Assembly: GCA_017616015.1 (NCBI GenBank)
Contig: JAFZYY010000030.1
Location: 183,706-247,705 of the forward strand
Direction of reading: 5' to 3'
DNA: 64,000 nucleotides
From: Alphaproteobacteria bacterium
GTDB taxonomy: Bacteria > Pseudomonadota > Alphaproteobacteria > CAAGCB01 > CAG-977
Numbering within the stretch: the first letter of the stretch is position 1; each line of letters starts with the position of its first letter. The position numbers were made by a program, and so were the translations under genes. Of this stretch, positions 8,174-17,599 are shown one piece after another. A model generated the notes under the pieces. The model searched no databases, was not told the origin of the DNA, and saw only the letters and a program-made list of their open reading frames with translations.

Positions 8174-10327
8174 ATGAGCGAATTTTTCCTGGAACTGTTC
8201 AGCGAAGAAATCCCCGCGCGCATGCAAGCGGACGCCGCAGGGCATATCAAAGATTTTATGACGAAAACGCTGAATGAAAACAAGTTGGATTTTGAATCTG
8301 CCTATTCGTTTGCGGCCAGCCGTCGTTTGGGATTGTGTGTTAAAGGTCTGCCTGCGGCGCAGGCCGATTTGGTCGAAGAACGCAAAGGGCCGGCGGTGAC
8401 TGCGCCCGAGCAGGCGTTGGCCGGATTCCTGAAATCCGTCGGATTAACCAAAGAACAGCTGGAAACCCGCGAAACGCCGAAAGGCACGTTCTATTTTGCC
8501 TCTCTGTCCCATAAGGGGCGTCCGACTGCCGAAGTGTTGCGCGATGCCGTCGCTTCTCTGCTGGCGACTTTTCCGTGGCCGAAGTCCATGCGCTGGGCTT
8601 CGCATAAGGAACATTGGGTGCGCCCGCTGCATGCAATTGTCTGCCTGTTCGACGGGGCTGTCGTTCCGGTGACTTTCGCCGGTGTAACCTCGGGAGCTAC
8701 AACATATGGCCATCGATTCCTTGCTCCGGCGGCGATTGAAGTTAAAGATTTTGCGGATTATCAGAAAAAGATCCGCGACGCTTTCGTGATTATCGATCCG
8801 GAAGAACGCAAAAAAATCATTTCGGAACAGGCGCATGCTCTGGCTCAAGAGGCCGGTTACAAACTGTTGGAAGATCAGGGCTTGCTGAACGAAGTCGCCG
8901 GATTGGCGGAATATCCCATTCCGTTAATGGGCAAAATCGACGACGAGTTCATGTCCGTGCCGCAGGAAGTGCTGATCACGTCAATGCGGACGAACCAGAA
9001 ATACTTCTGCATGACGGACGAAAACGGCAAAATGGCGCCGCGCTTTATCGTAGTCGCGAACATGAAAGCGGCCGACGGCGGCAAGGAAATCGTTGCCGGA
9101 AACGAACGCGTTTTGCGCGCTCGTCTGTCCGACGCCCGCTTCTTCTGGGACGAGGACAGAAAAGCGACGTTGGCTTCCAAAGCGGATAAACTGCAGTCCC
9201 GCGTGTTTCACGCGAAACTCGGTTCCGTTGCGGATAAAGTCGAAAGAATGCGTCGCCTTTTGCCGGAACTGCTGAAGTACATTCCCGGCGCCGATGCCAA
9301 AGCGGCCGATCGCGCTGCTCTGCTGTGCAAAGCGGATCTGTCGACCGGCATGGTTGGCGAATTTCCGGAACTGCAGGGCATCATGGGGCGTTATTACGCT
9401 CTGCATGACGGCGAAGACAAAGCGGTGGCCGACGCGGTGGCGGAGCACTATTCTCCGCTGGGACCGAAAGATGTTTGTCCGTCCGCGCCTGTCAGTGTGG
9501 CCGTTGCTTTGGCGGACAAGATTGATACGTTGGTCGGGTTCTGGCTGATCGATCAAAAGCCGACCGGATCAAAGGATCCTTTTGCGTTGCGCCGCGCGGC
9601 TTTGGGTGTTGTCCGGCTGATTTTGGAAAACAAAATCAATCTGCCGCTTTTCCAGATTTTGAACGCTTCCCGCGCCGTTTACGGTGATTCGGCTCAGACG
9701 GCCGTTCGTGAAGCGATGACCGAATCCGAGAAAAGAAGCGCAAACGAAGAACCGACCGTTTTAGTAAACTGGTCCGTGCGCCAAATGGCGTCTTTGATGA
9801 ACTTTATCGCCGAAAGATTAAAAGTTCTGATGAAAGACAAGGGCGTCCGCCATGACTATATCGCGGCTGTGTACGGTCTGACTCAGAACGATAATTTCGA
9901 GTCTGTCGATTTGTGCCGCGTTATCGCGCGTGTCGGGGCTTTGACAAAATTCCTTTCGACCGAAGACGGGGCGAATTTGCTGACGGCTTTCCGCCGCGCG
10001 GCGAATATTGTTCGTATCGAAGAAGGGAAAGATAAATGTTCTTATAAAGCGGCGGCTGAAAAAACGCTGTTTAAGCTGCCGGAAGAAGGAGCTTTGTTTG
10101 ACGCGCTGGAACAGGTTGTGTTAAACAGCTCAAAGAAGATTGCTTCGGACGATTTCGAAGGGGCGATGGAAGACTTGGCTAAACTGCGGGTTCCCGTCGA
10201 CGCTTTCTTTGAAAAAGTCCAAGTGAATTGTGACGATGTTCAGCTTCGCGCCAACCGGTTGCGCATACTGTCGATGATAGTCGGCGCTATGGGCGGCATA
10301 GCTGATTTTTCTGTAATTGAAGGGTAA
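8174..10327 (+). CDS. glyS: glycyl-tRNA synthetase, beta subunit
   Basis: The 717-residue product begins MSEFFLELFSEEIPARM, the hallmark start of GlyS, and keeps the whole length of the family with the C-terminal DALR-type anticodon/tRNA-binding part. GGAGG is placed just before the ATG, overlapping the end of glyQ. The beta subunit binds tRNA-Gly and completes the alpha2-beta2 enzyme. ppdK follows after 17 bp, an arrangement common in alphaproteobacteria. Confidence 0.98.
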   Translation: MSEFFLELFSEEIPARMQADAAGHIKDFMTKTLNENKLDFESAYSFAASRRLGLCVKGLPAAQADLVEERKGPAVTAPEQALAGFLKSVGLTKEQLETRETPKGTFYFASLSHKGRPTAEVLRDAVASLLATFPWPKSMRWASHKEHWVRPLHAIVCLFDGAVVPVTFAGVTSGATTYGHRFLAPAAIEVKDFADYQKKIRDAFVIIDPEERKKIISEQAHALAQEAGYKLLEDQGLLNEVAGLAEYPIPLMGKIDDEFMSVPQEVLITSMRTNQKYFCMTDENGKMAPRFIVVANMKAADGGKEIVAGNERVLRARLSDARFFWDEDRKATLASKADKLQSRVFHAKLGSVADKVERMRRLLPELLKYIPGADAKAADRAALLCKADLSTGMVGEFPELQGIMGRYYALHDGEDKAVADAVAEHYSPLGPKDVCPSAPVSVAVALADKIDTLVGFWLIDQKPTGSKDPFALRRAALGVVRLILENKINLPLFQILNASRAVYGDSAQTAVREAMTESEKRSANEEPTVLVNWSVRQMASLMNFIAERLKVLMKDKGVRHDYIAAVYGLTQNDNFESVDLCRVIARVGALTKFLSTEDGANLLTAFRRAANIVRIEEGKDKCSYKAAAEKTLFKLPEEGALFDALEQVVLNSSKKIASDDFEGAMEDLAKLRVPVDAFFEKVQVNCDDVQLRANRLRILSMIVGAMGGIADFSVIEG

Positions 10328-10344
10328 GGAGATATCAAACCACC

Positions 10345-13023
10345 ATGACAAAATGGGTTTATAAATTCGGAGATGGAAAAGCCGAAGGTAAAGCGTCCGA
10401 CAGAAATCTGCTGGGCGGCAAAGGCGCTAACTTGGCGGAAATGAGCTCGATCGGGATTCCCGTTCCTCCGGGCTTTACGATTTCGACCGAAGTTTGCACG
10501 TATTATTACGCAAACGGCAAAACATTCCCCGCCGATTTGGCCGAACAAGTCAAAGACGGCATTGCTCACTGCGAAAAGATTGTCGGCCGCAAATTCGCCG
10601 ATCCGGAAAATCCTCTGCTGTTTTCCGTGCGCTCCGGCGCCCGCATTTCCATGCCGGGCATGATGGACACGGTTCTGAACCTGGGCTTGAACGACGAAAC
10701 CGTTAAAGGTTTGGCCAAAGCGTCCGGCGACGAACGTTTCGCTTATGACTCCTATCGTCGTTTTATTCAGATGTATTCCGACGTTGTTCTGGGCGTTAAG
10801 CATGAAAACTTCGAACACGTTCTGACCGAATTGAAAGACAAAAAAGGCTACAAGTCCGATACCGATCTGACGGTTGAAGACCTGAAATTGCTGATCGACG
10901 AATACAAGAAAATCGGCAAAGTTTTCAACAAGCCCGTTCCGCAGGATCCGAAAGAACAGCTCTGGGGCGGCATCGGCGCCGTGTTCATGAGCTGGATGGT
11001 TGATCGCGCGATCTACTACCGTAAGTTAAACGATATTCCCGAAGATTGGGGCACGGCCGTGAACGTCCAGACGATGGTGTTCGGTAACGCCGGTGACGAT
11101 TCCGCGACGGGTGTTTGCTTCTCCCGCGACCCGTCCACGGGTAAAAACGCTTTCTACGGCGAATTCCTGATCAAGGCTCAGGGCGAAGACGTGGTGGCCG
11201 GTATCCGCACGCCGCAGCAGATTTCCAAGGAAGGCAAGAAGGAACGCGGTTCCGACCTGCCGTGCATGGAAGAAGCGATGCCTGAATTGTACAAGCAGTT
11301 GTGCGATATTCGTGAAACGCTGGAAAAGCATTATCACGATATGCAGGATATGGAATTCACGATTCAGAACGGCAAGCTCTACATGTTGCAAACCCGTAAC
11401 GGCAAGCGCACCGCCGCCGCCGCTGTCAAGATGGCCGTTGACATGGTCAACGAAGGCCTGATTGACAAGAAGACGGCTTTGATGCGTGTTGAACCCAAGC
11501 AGTTGGACGATTTGTTGCACCCGACTTTGGATCCGAAAGCCAAAAAAGACGCCATTAAGGAAGGTCGCCTGTTGACGCAGGCTCTGAACGCTTCCCCCGG
11601 CGCGGCTGTCGGTCAGGTTGTGTTCTCCGCCGATGACGCTGAAAAGTGGGCGGGCGAAGGCAAAAAGGTTATTCTGGTTCGTCTGGAAACTTCTCCGGAA
11701 GACATTCACGGCATGCATTCCTCTCAGGGTATTCTGACGGCGCGTGGCGGTATGACGTCTCACGCGGCGGTGGTTGCCCGCGGTATGGGAACGCCGGCTG
11801 TCTGCGGCGCTTCCGACGTTAAAGTCGACTATGCTGCCAAGAAGATGACCATTAAAGGCGTCGAAATCAAGGAAGGCGACATCATCACGCTGGACGGAAC
11901 GACCGGCGAAGTCATTAAAGGCGCCATCGCTCTGAAAGACGCCGAGCTGACCGGTGATTTCGGTGTGTTCATGGGCTGGGCTGACGAAGTCCGTAAGCTG
12001 AAAGTCCGCACGAACGCCGATACTCCGCATGACGCTCAGGTCGCTCGCAAGTTCGGTGCTGAAGGCATCGGCTTGTGCCGTACGGAACACATGTTCTTCG
12101 ATCCGCAACGCATTAAACACATGCGCGAAATGATTCTGGCTGAAACGGAAGAAGCCCGCCGTACCGCTTTGGCAAAACTGCTGCCGTATCAGCGCGAAGA
12201 CTTCAAGGGTTTGTTCAAAGCTCTGGAAGGCTTGCACGTCACGATCCGTCTGTTGGATCCGCCTTTGCACGAATTCCTGCCGACGAAAGAACCGGAACAG
12301 CGCGAAATCGCCAAGGAATTGGGCACAACGCTGGAAGCCGTTCAGGCGCGCGTCAATCAGTTGCATGAAGCCAACCCGATGTTGGGTCTGCGCGGTTGCC
12401 GTTTGGGTCTGACCTATCCGGAAATCACGGAAATGCAGGCGCAGGCGATCTTTGAAGCCGCTGTCGAAGCTTCCAAGGAAATGGGCAAGCCGGTTGAACC
12501 CGAAGTTATGGTTCCGCTGATCGATACCAAGAAAGAATTGGATATGGTTAAAGCGATCATTGTCCAGAAAGCCGAAGAGGTTATGGAAAAGGCAGGCGTG
12601 AAGTTCAATTACATGGTCGGTACCATGATTGAAATGCCGCGTGCCGCTCTGACGGCGGACAAAGTTGCCGAAACGGCCGAATTCTTTAGTTTCGGCACGA
12701 ACGACTTAACGCAGACGACTTTGGGTATGAGCCGTGATGACGCGGGATCCTTCCTGCCGAAATACGTTGAAAAAGGCATCTTCGCCAAAGATCCGTTCAA
12801 GTCCATTGACGAAGAAGGCGTCGGCCAGTTGGTTCAGATGGCTGTCGAAAAAGGCCGCAAGACCCGCCCGAACATCAAGTTGGGCATCTGCGGCGAACAC
12901 GGCGGCGATCCGGCTACGATCGACTTCTGCCACCGCGTTGGCCTGACGTACGTCTCCTGCTCGCCGTTCCGCGTGCCTATCGCACGTCTGGCTGCGGCTC
13001 AGGCGGCTGTCCGCAACGCCTAG
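10345..13023 (+). CDS. ppdK: pyruvate, phosphate dikinase
   Basis: The 892-residue enzyme interconverts pyruvate, ATP and phosphate with PEP, AMP and PPi. Visible are the N-terminal ATP-grasp domain (GGKGANLAEM near residue 25), the swivelling phosphohistidine domain with GGMTSHAAVVARGMG (catalytic His about residue 473) and the C-terminal PEP/pyruvate TIM barrel ending in GICGEHGGDP with its acid-base Cys about residue 849. Gut anaerobes often use it for PPi-linked glycolysis. GC-rich, highly biased codon use relative to its neighbours suggests high expression. It closes the glyQ-glyS-ppdK unit, which ends at the terminator at 13134. Confidence 0.98.
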   Translation: MTKWVYKFGDGKAEGKASDRNLLGGKGANLAEMSSIGIPVPPGFTISTEVCTYYYANGKTFPADLAEQVKDGIAHCEKIVGRKFADPENPLLFSVRSGARISMPGMMDTVLNLGLNDETVKGLAKASGDERFAYDSYRRFIQMYSDVVLGVKHENFEHVLTELKDKKGYKSDTDLTVEDLKLLIDEYKKIGKVFNKPVPQDPKEQLWGGIGAVFMSWMVDRAIYYRKLNDIPEDWGTAVNVQTMVFGNAGDDSATGVCFSRDPSTGKNAFYGEFLIKAQGEDVVAGIRTPQQISKEGKKERGSDLPCMEEAMPELYKQLCDIRETLEKHYHDMQDMEFTIQNGKLYMLQTRNGKRTAAAAVKMAVDMVNEGLIDKKTALMRVEPKQLDDLLHPTLDPKAKKDAIKEGRLLTQALNASPGAAVGQVVFSADDAEKWAGEGKKVILVRLETSPEDIHGMHSSQGILTARGGMTSHAAVVARGMGTPAVCGASDVKVDYAAKKMTIKGVEIKEGDIITLDGTTGEVIKGAIALKDAELTGDFGVFMGWADEVRKLKVRTNADTPHDAQVARKFGAEGIGLCRTEHMFFDPQRIKHMREMILAETEEARRTALAKLLPYQREDFKGLFKALEGLHVTIRLLDPPLHEFLPTKEPEQREIAKELGTTLEAVQARVNQLHEANPMLGLRGCRLGLTYPEITEMQAQAIFEAAVEASKEMGKPVEPEVMVPLIDTKKELDMVKAIIVQKAEEVMEKAGVKFNYMVGTMIEMPRAALTADKVAETAEFFSFGTNDLTQTTLGMSRDDAGSFLPKYVEKGIFAKDPFKSIDEEGVGQLVQMAVEKGRKTRPNIKLGICGEHGGDPATIDFCHRVGLTYVSCSPFRVPIARLAAAQAAVRNA

Positions 13024-13028
13024 CACTA

Positions 13029-13124
13029 CCCGTGCGGGGGAAACGTCCTCCCGACGGGGATTAGGTTCTGCCAATGGTAGAACTGATGCCCGTACGGCGA
13101 GTACCGTTCTCCGGACAGGGATAA
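13029..13124 (+). repeat. two imperfect ~35-nt repeats with hairpin potential after ppdK
   Basis: Unit 1 (13029-13063) and unit 2 (13089-13124) both start CCCGT and end close to GGGAT, and align at about two thirds of positions. They are 60 nt apart. Unit 1 folds as CCCGT-g-CGGG against CCCG-ACGGG. Between them is a separate hairpin, GTTCTGCC (13065-13072) with GGTAGAAC (13076-13083). The block lies in the 3' untranslated part of the ppdK message, ahead of the terminator. Not a known element to me. Confidence 0.55.
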
Positions 13125-13133
13125 ATAACTAAA

Positions 13134-13165
13134 AAAGCCTCCGACGGGAAACCGGCGGAGGCTTT
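13134..13165 (+). terminator. intrinsic terminator of glyQ-glyS-ppdK
   Basis: Perfect 10-bp stem AAAGCCTCCG (13134-13143) with CGGAGGCTTT (13156-13165), 12-nt loop, followed by a T-rich tail. Confidence 0.9.
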
Positions 13166-13197
13166 CTTGTTTTTGTTTGCGAGAGGAAAAAAATAGA

Positions 13198-13225
13198 TTG
13201 AGAAGTGATAGATTTTTAGTATACT
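13198..13225 (+). promoter_or_regulatory. promoter of the glycan biosynthesis locus
   Basis: TTGAGA (13198-13203), 16-bp spacer, TATACT (13220-13225), leaving a leader of about 120 nt before the first gene at 13351. Because the following genes overlap or nearly touch for about 20 kb, this may be the main promoter. Confidence 0.6.
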
Positions 13226-13350
13226 TACGAAAAGGCGTTTTTTTTCTGGAAACACCTTCAGAATTTGATGGAGAGGGGCGGAAATGCTTTATGGACATAC
13301 ATGTTCCGGAAACAGCTCAAATAAAGGCGTACTTCTGCCGGAGACATTGA

Positions 13351-14211
13351 ATGCCTAAGGTTTCTGTATTATTGCCGGTTTACAATACGGCGGAAGCGTA
13401 TCTGCGGGAGTGTATAGAGGGAATACTCGGACAGACCTTTTCCGATTTTGAACTGATTATCGTCAACGACGCTTCAACGGACGCGAATGTGGAACGCGTC
13501 GTGAAAAGCTATGACGATCCCCGAATTCGCTATTATCTGAACGAAAAAAATCTCGGCATTTCCGAAACGCGTAACAAATTGATCGATCTGGCGCAGGGCG
13601 AATATCTGGCCGTGCACGACCACGACGACGTGTCGGTGCCGGAGCGTTTCGAAAAACAGGTGAAGTATCTCGACACCCACCCCGAAATCGGCGTTTTGGG
13701 AACGGCGCATATCGAAATCCCCAAAAACAAAGTCGTCACTCACCCGCTGACCAACGACGAAATCGAAGAACGGCTGATGTATGACTGCCCGCTGATTCAC
13801 CCGTCGGTGATGATGCGCAAAAGCGTTTTGATTGAAACGGGCGTCCGCTACGACAAAGCGTTTTTCCCGACGGAAGATTACAATCTGTATCTGCACCTGA
13901 TCGGCAAAACGCGATTTGCCAACCTGCCTGAAGTCCTGTTCAAATACCGCAAGCATGACACCAATACGATCAACAAAGAAACCAAACAAATTCGGGAAAT
14001 CGAACGTCGCGTATTCGCGTATCTGGAGTCCGAACACCCCGATTTATGGCGCAAAGCACAGGCCAATCACGTCCGCGTGACGAAAATCAGTCTGTTCGGC
14101 ATTCCCGTTTTAAAAATCAAACATTTTCAGACGACGACGAATTACTATTTGTTCGGCTTTATTCCGGTAGCGTCAGTTTATTCCAAAATCACGGCGAAAG
14201 GCAGATTGTAA
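13351..14211 (+). CDS. family 2 glycosyltransferase
   Basis: The 286-residue protein has the GT-A start VSVLLPVYNT, the DDVS-type acidic motif after HDHDD (about residue 92) and a family-typical length. It would transfer a nucleotide sugar to a growing lipid-linked glycan in the cytoplasm. GGAGA precedes the ATG. It is the first gene of the long glycan locus, and the next gene starts at the base after its stop codon. Confidence 0.9.
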   Translation: MPKVSVLLPVYNTAEAYLRECIEGILGQTFSDFELIIVNDASTDANVERVVKSYDDPRIRYYLNEKNLGISETRNKLIDLAQGEYLAVHDHDDVSVPERFEKQVKYLDTHPEIGVLGTAHIEIPKNKVVTHPLTNDEIEERLMYDCPLIHPSVMMRKSVLIETGVRYDKAFFPTEDYNLYLHLIGKTRFANLPEVLFKYRKHDTNTINKETKQIREIERRVFAYLESEHPDLWRKAQANHVRVTKISLFGIPVLKIKHFQTTTNYYLFGFIPVASVYSKITAKGRL

Positions 14212-14916
14212 ATGGGGTTTCTTTTCAGACTGCTGAACCGGAGTAAAATCAAGCGGTACGACCATATCGTTTCGTTGGGATACAACTGCGAAATCGCCTA
14301 TCAGTTATTCAGACACAACGGTTTTCTGGAATCCAATCTGTTCGCCTGGGCTTCAATTCCTTCTCTGCAAACGCTCATTTCCGCTTTGAATGATTTAAAT
14401 CAAATCGGTTCGCAAGATTACGTCCCGGACGACATCATGTATATCTGCAATAAAACAAAAATTAAATTTCATGGCAAAACGGATCTTAAAAAGTTCGGGG
14501 ACGATCCCGAACGCGTCCGAAAAGACAAAGAGGAATTGTGTTCCCGCGTTGCTTTTTTAAGGAACAAATTCGTTTCCGTCGCCGAAGAAAACAGCCGGAA
14601 ACTTTATATTCTGAAAGTCAAAAGCTCCGAAACGGACGTTGAGCAAAAAATCGATGAAATCCGCGGATTGCTGGCTCGGCGAAACAACGGCTCTTTTGAT
14701 TTTTTGTTTGTGCCGGAGGAAGCCTTCGCAAAGACTCTTTCCCTGACGGAAAAGGACGGTTTTTATATCCGGACGGTTTCCGAATACGCTCCGGACAGCG
14801 CGGTTACGTCAAAATTCCGTTCGTTCAAAGAATGGCAGCGGATTTTTGATGAATTCGTTCCTTTGCATAAATTGAAAAAAACAAAAAAATATAAATTCGA
14901 AGAGGTGGAACAATGA
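14212..14916 (+). CDS. DUF1796-like putative papain-like cysteine peptidase
   Basis: The 234-residue protein opens with SLGYNCEIAYQL (residues 21-32), matching the SLGxNC start of the DUF1796 family, whose members are described as putative papain-like cysteine peptidases and are often encoded in surface-glycan clusters. C26 would be the nucleophile. No signal peptide is present, so a cytoplasmic site is expected. Its stop overlaps the next start (ATGA). Its role in the locus is unknown; glycan or acceptor processing is only a guess. Confidence 0.65.
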   Translation: MGFLFRLLNRSKIKRYDHIVSLGYNCEIAYQLFRHNGFLESNLFAWASIPSLQTLISALNDLNQIGSQDYVPDDIMYICNKTKIKFHGKTDLKKFGDDPERVRKDKEELCSRVAFLRNKFVSVAEENSRKLYILKVKSSETDVEQKIDEIRGLLARRNNGSFDFLFVPEEAFAKTLSLTEKDGFYIRTVSEYAPDSAVTSKFRSFKEWQRIFDEFVPLHKLKKTKKYKFEEVEQ

Positions 14917-15818
14917 TGTTTCTCCACAGCATTTACCGTTACCTTCGCGTTAAATTCAACACCCTTCTGATCCGCATTCTGTTTCGGAACAAACAGCCGA
15001 AGAAAAAATATTTTCTGGCAGTTTGCGCGATTTTCAAAAATGAGGGAAAGTTCTTTACGGAATGGTTGAATTACTACCTGTTGGCCGGTGTGGATCACTT
15101 TTATCTGTACAACAATTTTTCCGACGACAACTATCAGGAATTATTGAAACCCTATATCGACAAAGGGCTTGTGACGCTGATCGACTGGCCTATTCCGTTC
15201 GGGCAGTTGCAAGCGTATCAGGACTGCGTACAGAATTTTTCCGCGGAAGCCAACTGGATCGGTTTTCTGGATCTGGACGAATTCGTCGTTCCTTACGAAA
15301 CGAAAGACATCAAACGGTGGCTGGCGCGGTACAACAAATTCCCCTGCGTTTCCTGCTACTGGAAAATGTTCGGCTCCGGCGGAATAATGAAGGAAAACAC
15401 GTCGAGACCGATCACCGAACAGTTTTTCGTCTGCGGCGACTTCATGTCCTACAAGAGCTTTTTAAACACGAAATTCGTCGGCTGGCTGAGCAAAAAGAAC
15501 AAATCCCCGCACTTTTTCCGGTTTAAGTTCTTCGGACGCGTCTGCGCGGAGGATCCGTTGTACTATTCGGGACTGAGCAAAAAGCCCCACCATATACATG
15601 CCCAAATCAACCACTATTACTGCAAAAGTTACGAATATTTCTACAACAAGAAAATCAAAAACGGAGCCGTCGACAAAAAGCAAAAACAATCAATGGCGCT
15701 GTTTTTCAATGTTGAAAATCTGGCCGATCACGCCGATTACCGGATTTGCAAATATCTGGTCGAACTGAAAATATTCAATCTGGACGAGTTCTGTGCCGAA
15801 CGGGCGGGTGAATCATGA
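14913..15818 (+). CDS. GT92-type glycosyltransferase
   Basis: The 301-residue protein has the start CAIFKNEGKFFTEWLNYY and the later WIGFLDLDEFVVP block, typical of the GT92 / Glyco_tranf_2_4 group, where the DLDE acids bind the donor metal. A basic, hydrophobic N-terminus could associate with the membrane. It overlaps the preceding gene by 4 bp and galE by 4 bp, so translation is coupled. Substrate unknown. Confidence 0.8.
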   Translation: MMFLHSIYRYLRVKFNTLLIRILFRNKQPKKKYFLAVCAIFKNEGKFFTEWLNYYLLAGVDHFYLYNNFSDDNYQELLKPYIDKGLVTLIDWPIPFGQLQAYQDCVQNFSAEANWIGFLDLDEFVVPYETKDIKRWLARYNKFPCVSCYWKMFGSGGIMKENTSRPITEQFFVCGDFMSYKSFLNTKFVGWLSKKNKSPHFFRFKFFGRVCAEDPLYYSGLSKKPHHIHAQINHYYCKSYEYFYNKKIKNGAVDKKQKQSMALFFNVENLADHADYRICKYLVELKIFNLDEFCAERAGES

Positions 15819-16783
15819 TTTTGGTAATGGGCGGAGCCGGCTATATCGGGTCGCATACGGTCAAATATCTGTTGGCGCACGGGCAAAGCTGCGTCGTCGC
15901 GGACAATCTTTCCTACGGCCACCGCGAAGCCGTCGACGACCGCGCCGGTTTCATGCTGGCCGATCTGGCGGACAAAGACAGTCTGCGCAAAGTGTTCGAA
16001 ACGTATCCTATCGAAGCGGTGATTCACTTCGCCGCTTTTACTTATGTCGGGGAAAGCGTGCAGGATCCGAAGAAATACTACCGGAACAACGTCGCCGGCA
16101 CTCTGAATTTGTTGGACGTGATGCTGGAACATGACGTAAAAAAGATCGTTTTTTCCAGCACCTGCGCGACTTACGGCGAACCGCTCTACACGCCGATCGA
16201 CGAAAAGCATTCTCAGAATCCGATCAATCCGTACGGTCGCACAAAGCTGATGATCGAGCAGATTTTTCAGGATTACGCAAAGGCTTACGGCCTGAAATAC
16301 ATCGCGCTGAGATATTTCAACGCGGCGGGGTGTTCTGCGGACGGCAGCATCGGGGAAAGTCATGATCCCGAAACACATCTGATTCCGCTTGTTTTACAGG
16401 CGATACTAGGCAAACGGCCGGACATCAAAGTGTTCGGAACGGATTACGACACGCCGGACGGCACCTGTATCCGCGACTATATCCATGTCGAAGATCTGGC
16501 TCAGGCGCATTATCTGGCGGTTCAGAAGCTCGGGGATTACAGCGGGTATCTGAACCTCGGGACGGGTGTCGGCACTTCGGTGAAGGAAATCATCAAAGCG
16601 GCGGAAAAGGTCAGCGGAAAAACCTGTCCGGTCACGCTTGCCGCCAGACGGGAAGGCGATCCGGCCAAGCTGTTCGCCGACAACAAAAAAGCCAAACAAG
16701 TCCTGAACTGGCTTCCGGTTTACACAAGCATTGAGGATATCATCAAAACCGCCTGGAAATGGGAAACAAACAGGAGGTTCTGA
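15815..16783 (+). CDS. galE: UDP-glucose 4-epimerase
   Basis: The 322-residue SDR has the NAD site GGAGYIGSHTVKYL at residues 5-18, the FSSTCATYG serine/threonine block and the catalytic NPYGRTK (YxxxK), then the RYFNAAG motif seen in GalE. It interconverts UDP-glucose and UDP-galactose or the GlcNAc forms, supplying building units for the glycan. It overlaps the previous gene, and sits just before the CDP-sugar genes. Confidence 0.93.
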   Translation: MILVMGGAGYIGSHTVKYLLAHGQSCVVADNLSYGHREAVDDRAGFMLADLADKDSLRKVFETYPIEAVIHFAAFTYVGESVQDPKKYYRNNVAGTLNLLDVMLEHDVKKIVFSSTCATYGEPLYTPIDEKHSQNPINPYGRTKLMIEQIFQDYAKAYGLKYIALRYFNAAGCSADGSIGESHDPETHLIPLVLQAILGKRPDIKVFGTDYDTPDGTCIRDYIHVEDLAQAHYLAVQKLGDYSGYLNLGTGVGTSVKEIIKAAEKVSGKTCPVTLAARREGDPAKLFADNKKAKQVLNWLPVYTSIEDIIKTAWKWETNRRF

Positions 16784-16815
16784 ACGATGTTTTCTTTTTA
16801 TTTTGGAGCTCTGAT

Positions 16816-17598
16816 ATGAAAGTTTTGATACTAGCCGGCGGGTTGGGAACGCGCCTGGGAGAAGAAACAGCCCTGAAGCCGAAACCGATGGTCGAAATCG
16901 GCGGATACCCGATTTTGTGGCATATTATGAAAATCTATTCCCATTATGGGTTTAACGATTTTATCGTGCTGACCGGATACAAATCGCACGTTATCAAAGA
17001 ATACTTCGTCAATTATTATCAGCAGTATTCCGATATTACGGTCGATCTGGAACACAACAGCGTCGAAATCCACCGCACGCGCAATGAACCGTGGAAAGTC
17101 ACGATGCTTTATACAGGGCAGAACACGATGACCGGCGGCCGTATCAAACATGCGCGGGATTACGTCGGCAACGAACCGTTCATGCTGACATACGGCGACG
17201 GCGTGTCCGACGTCGACATCAACGCTTTGATCAAATCGCACAAGGACTCCGGAAAGCTCTGCACGATGACCGCCGTTCAGCTGGCCGGACGTTTCGGCGC
17301 GCTGGTGATCAAAGACGACAACATGATCACGTCGTTTATGGAAAAACCAAAAGGCGAAGAAAATTGGATCAACGGCGGCTTTTTTGTCTGTCAGCCGGAA
17401 GTTTTTGATTACATTACGGGAGATGACACAACGATATTCGAACGCGCTCCGCTGGAAAATCTGGCAAAAGACGGACAGCTGAACGCTTATAAGCACCGCG
17501 GTTTCTGGCAGCCGATGGACATGTTGCGCGACAAAATAGAACTGACAAAGCTGTGGGAAAGCGGCAACGCTCCGTGGGCAAAATGGCTGAGGAGCTGA
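16816..17598 (+). CDS. rfbF: glucose-1-phosphate cytidylyltransferase
   Basis: The 260-residue enzyme makes CDP-glucose from CTP and glucose-1-phosphate, the first step of 3,6-dideoxyhexose synthesis. It has the nucleotidyltransferase start LAGGLGTRLGEET and the RfbF-type block LKPKPMVEIGGYPILWHIMKIY. ATG 16816 is chosen because GGAG precedes it and the family starts at MKVLILAGG; the frame also runs back to 16759 inside galE. rfbG follows after one base. Confidence 0.95.
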   Translation: MKVLILAGGLGTRLGEETALKPKPMVEIGGYPILWHIMKIYSHYGFNDFIVLTGYKSHVIKEYFVNYYQQYSDITVDLEHNSVEIHRTRNEPWKVTMLYTGQNTMTGGRIKHARDYVGNEPFMLTYGDGVSDVDINALIKSHKDSGKLCTMTAVQLAGRFGALVIKDDNMITSFMEKPKGEENWINGGFFVCQPEVFDYITGDDTTIFERAPLENLAKDGQLNAYKHRGFWQPMDMLRDKIELTKLWESGNAPWAKWLRS

Positions 17599-17599
17599 G

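Noticed and set aside
11026..12366. 446-codon minus-strand ORF inside ppdK
   Set aside because: It is exactly antisense to a highly biased, certain gene and has no ribosome site or recognisable family; a frame shadow.
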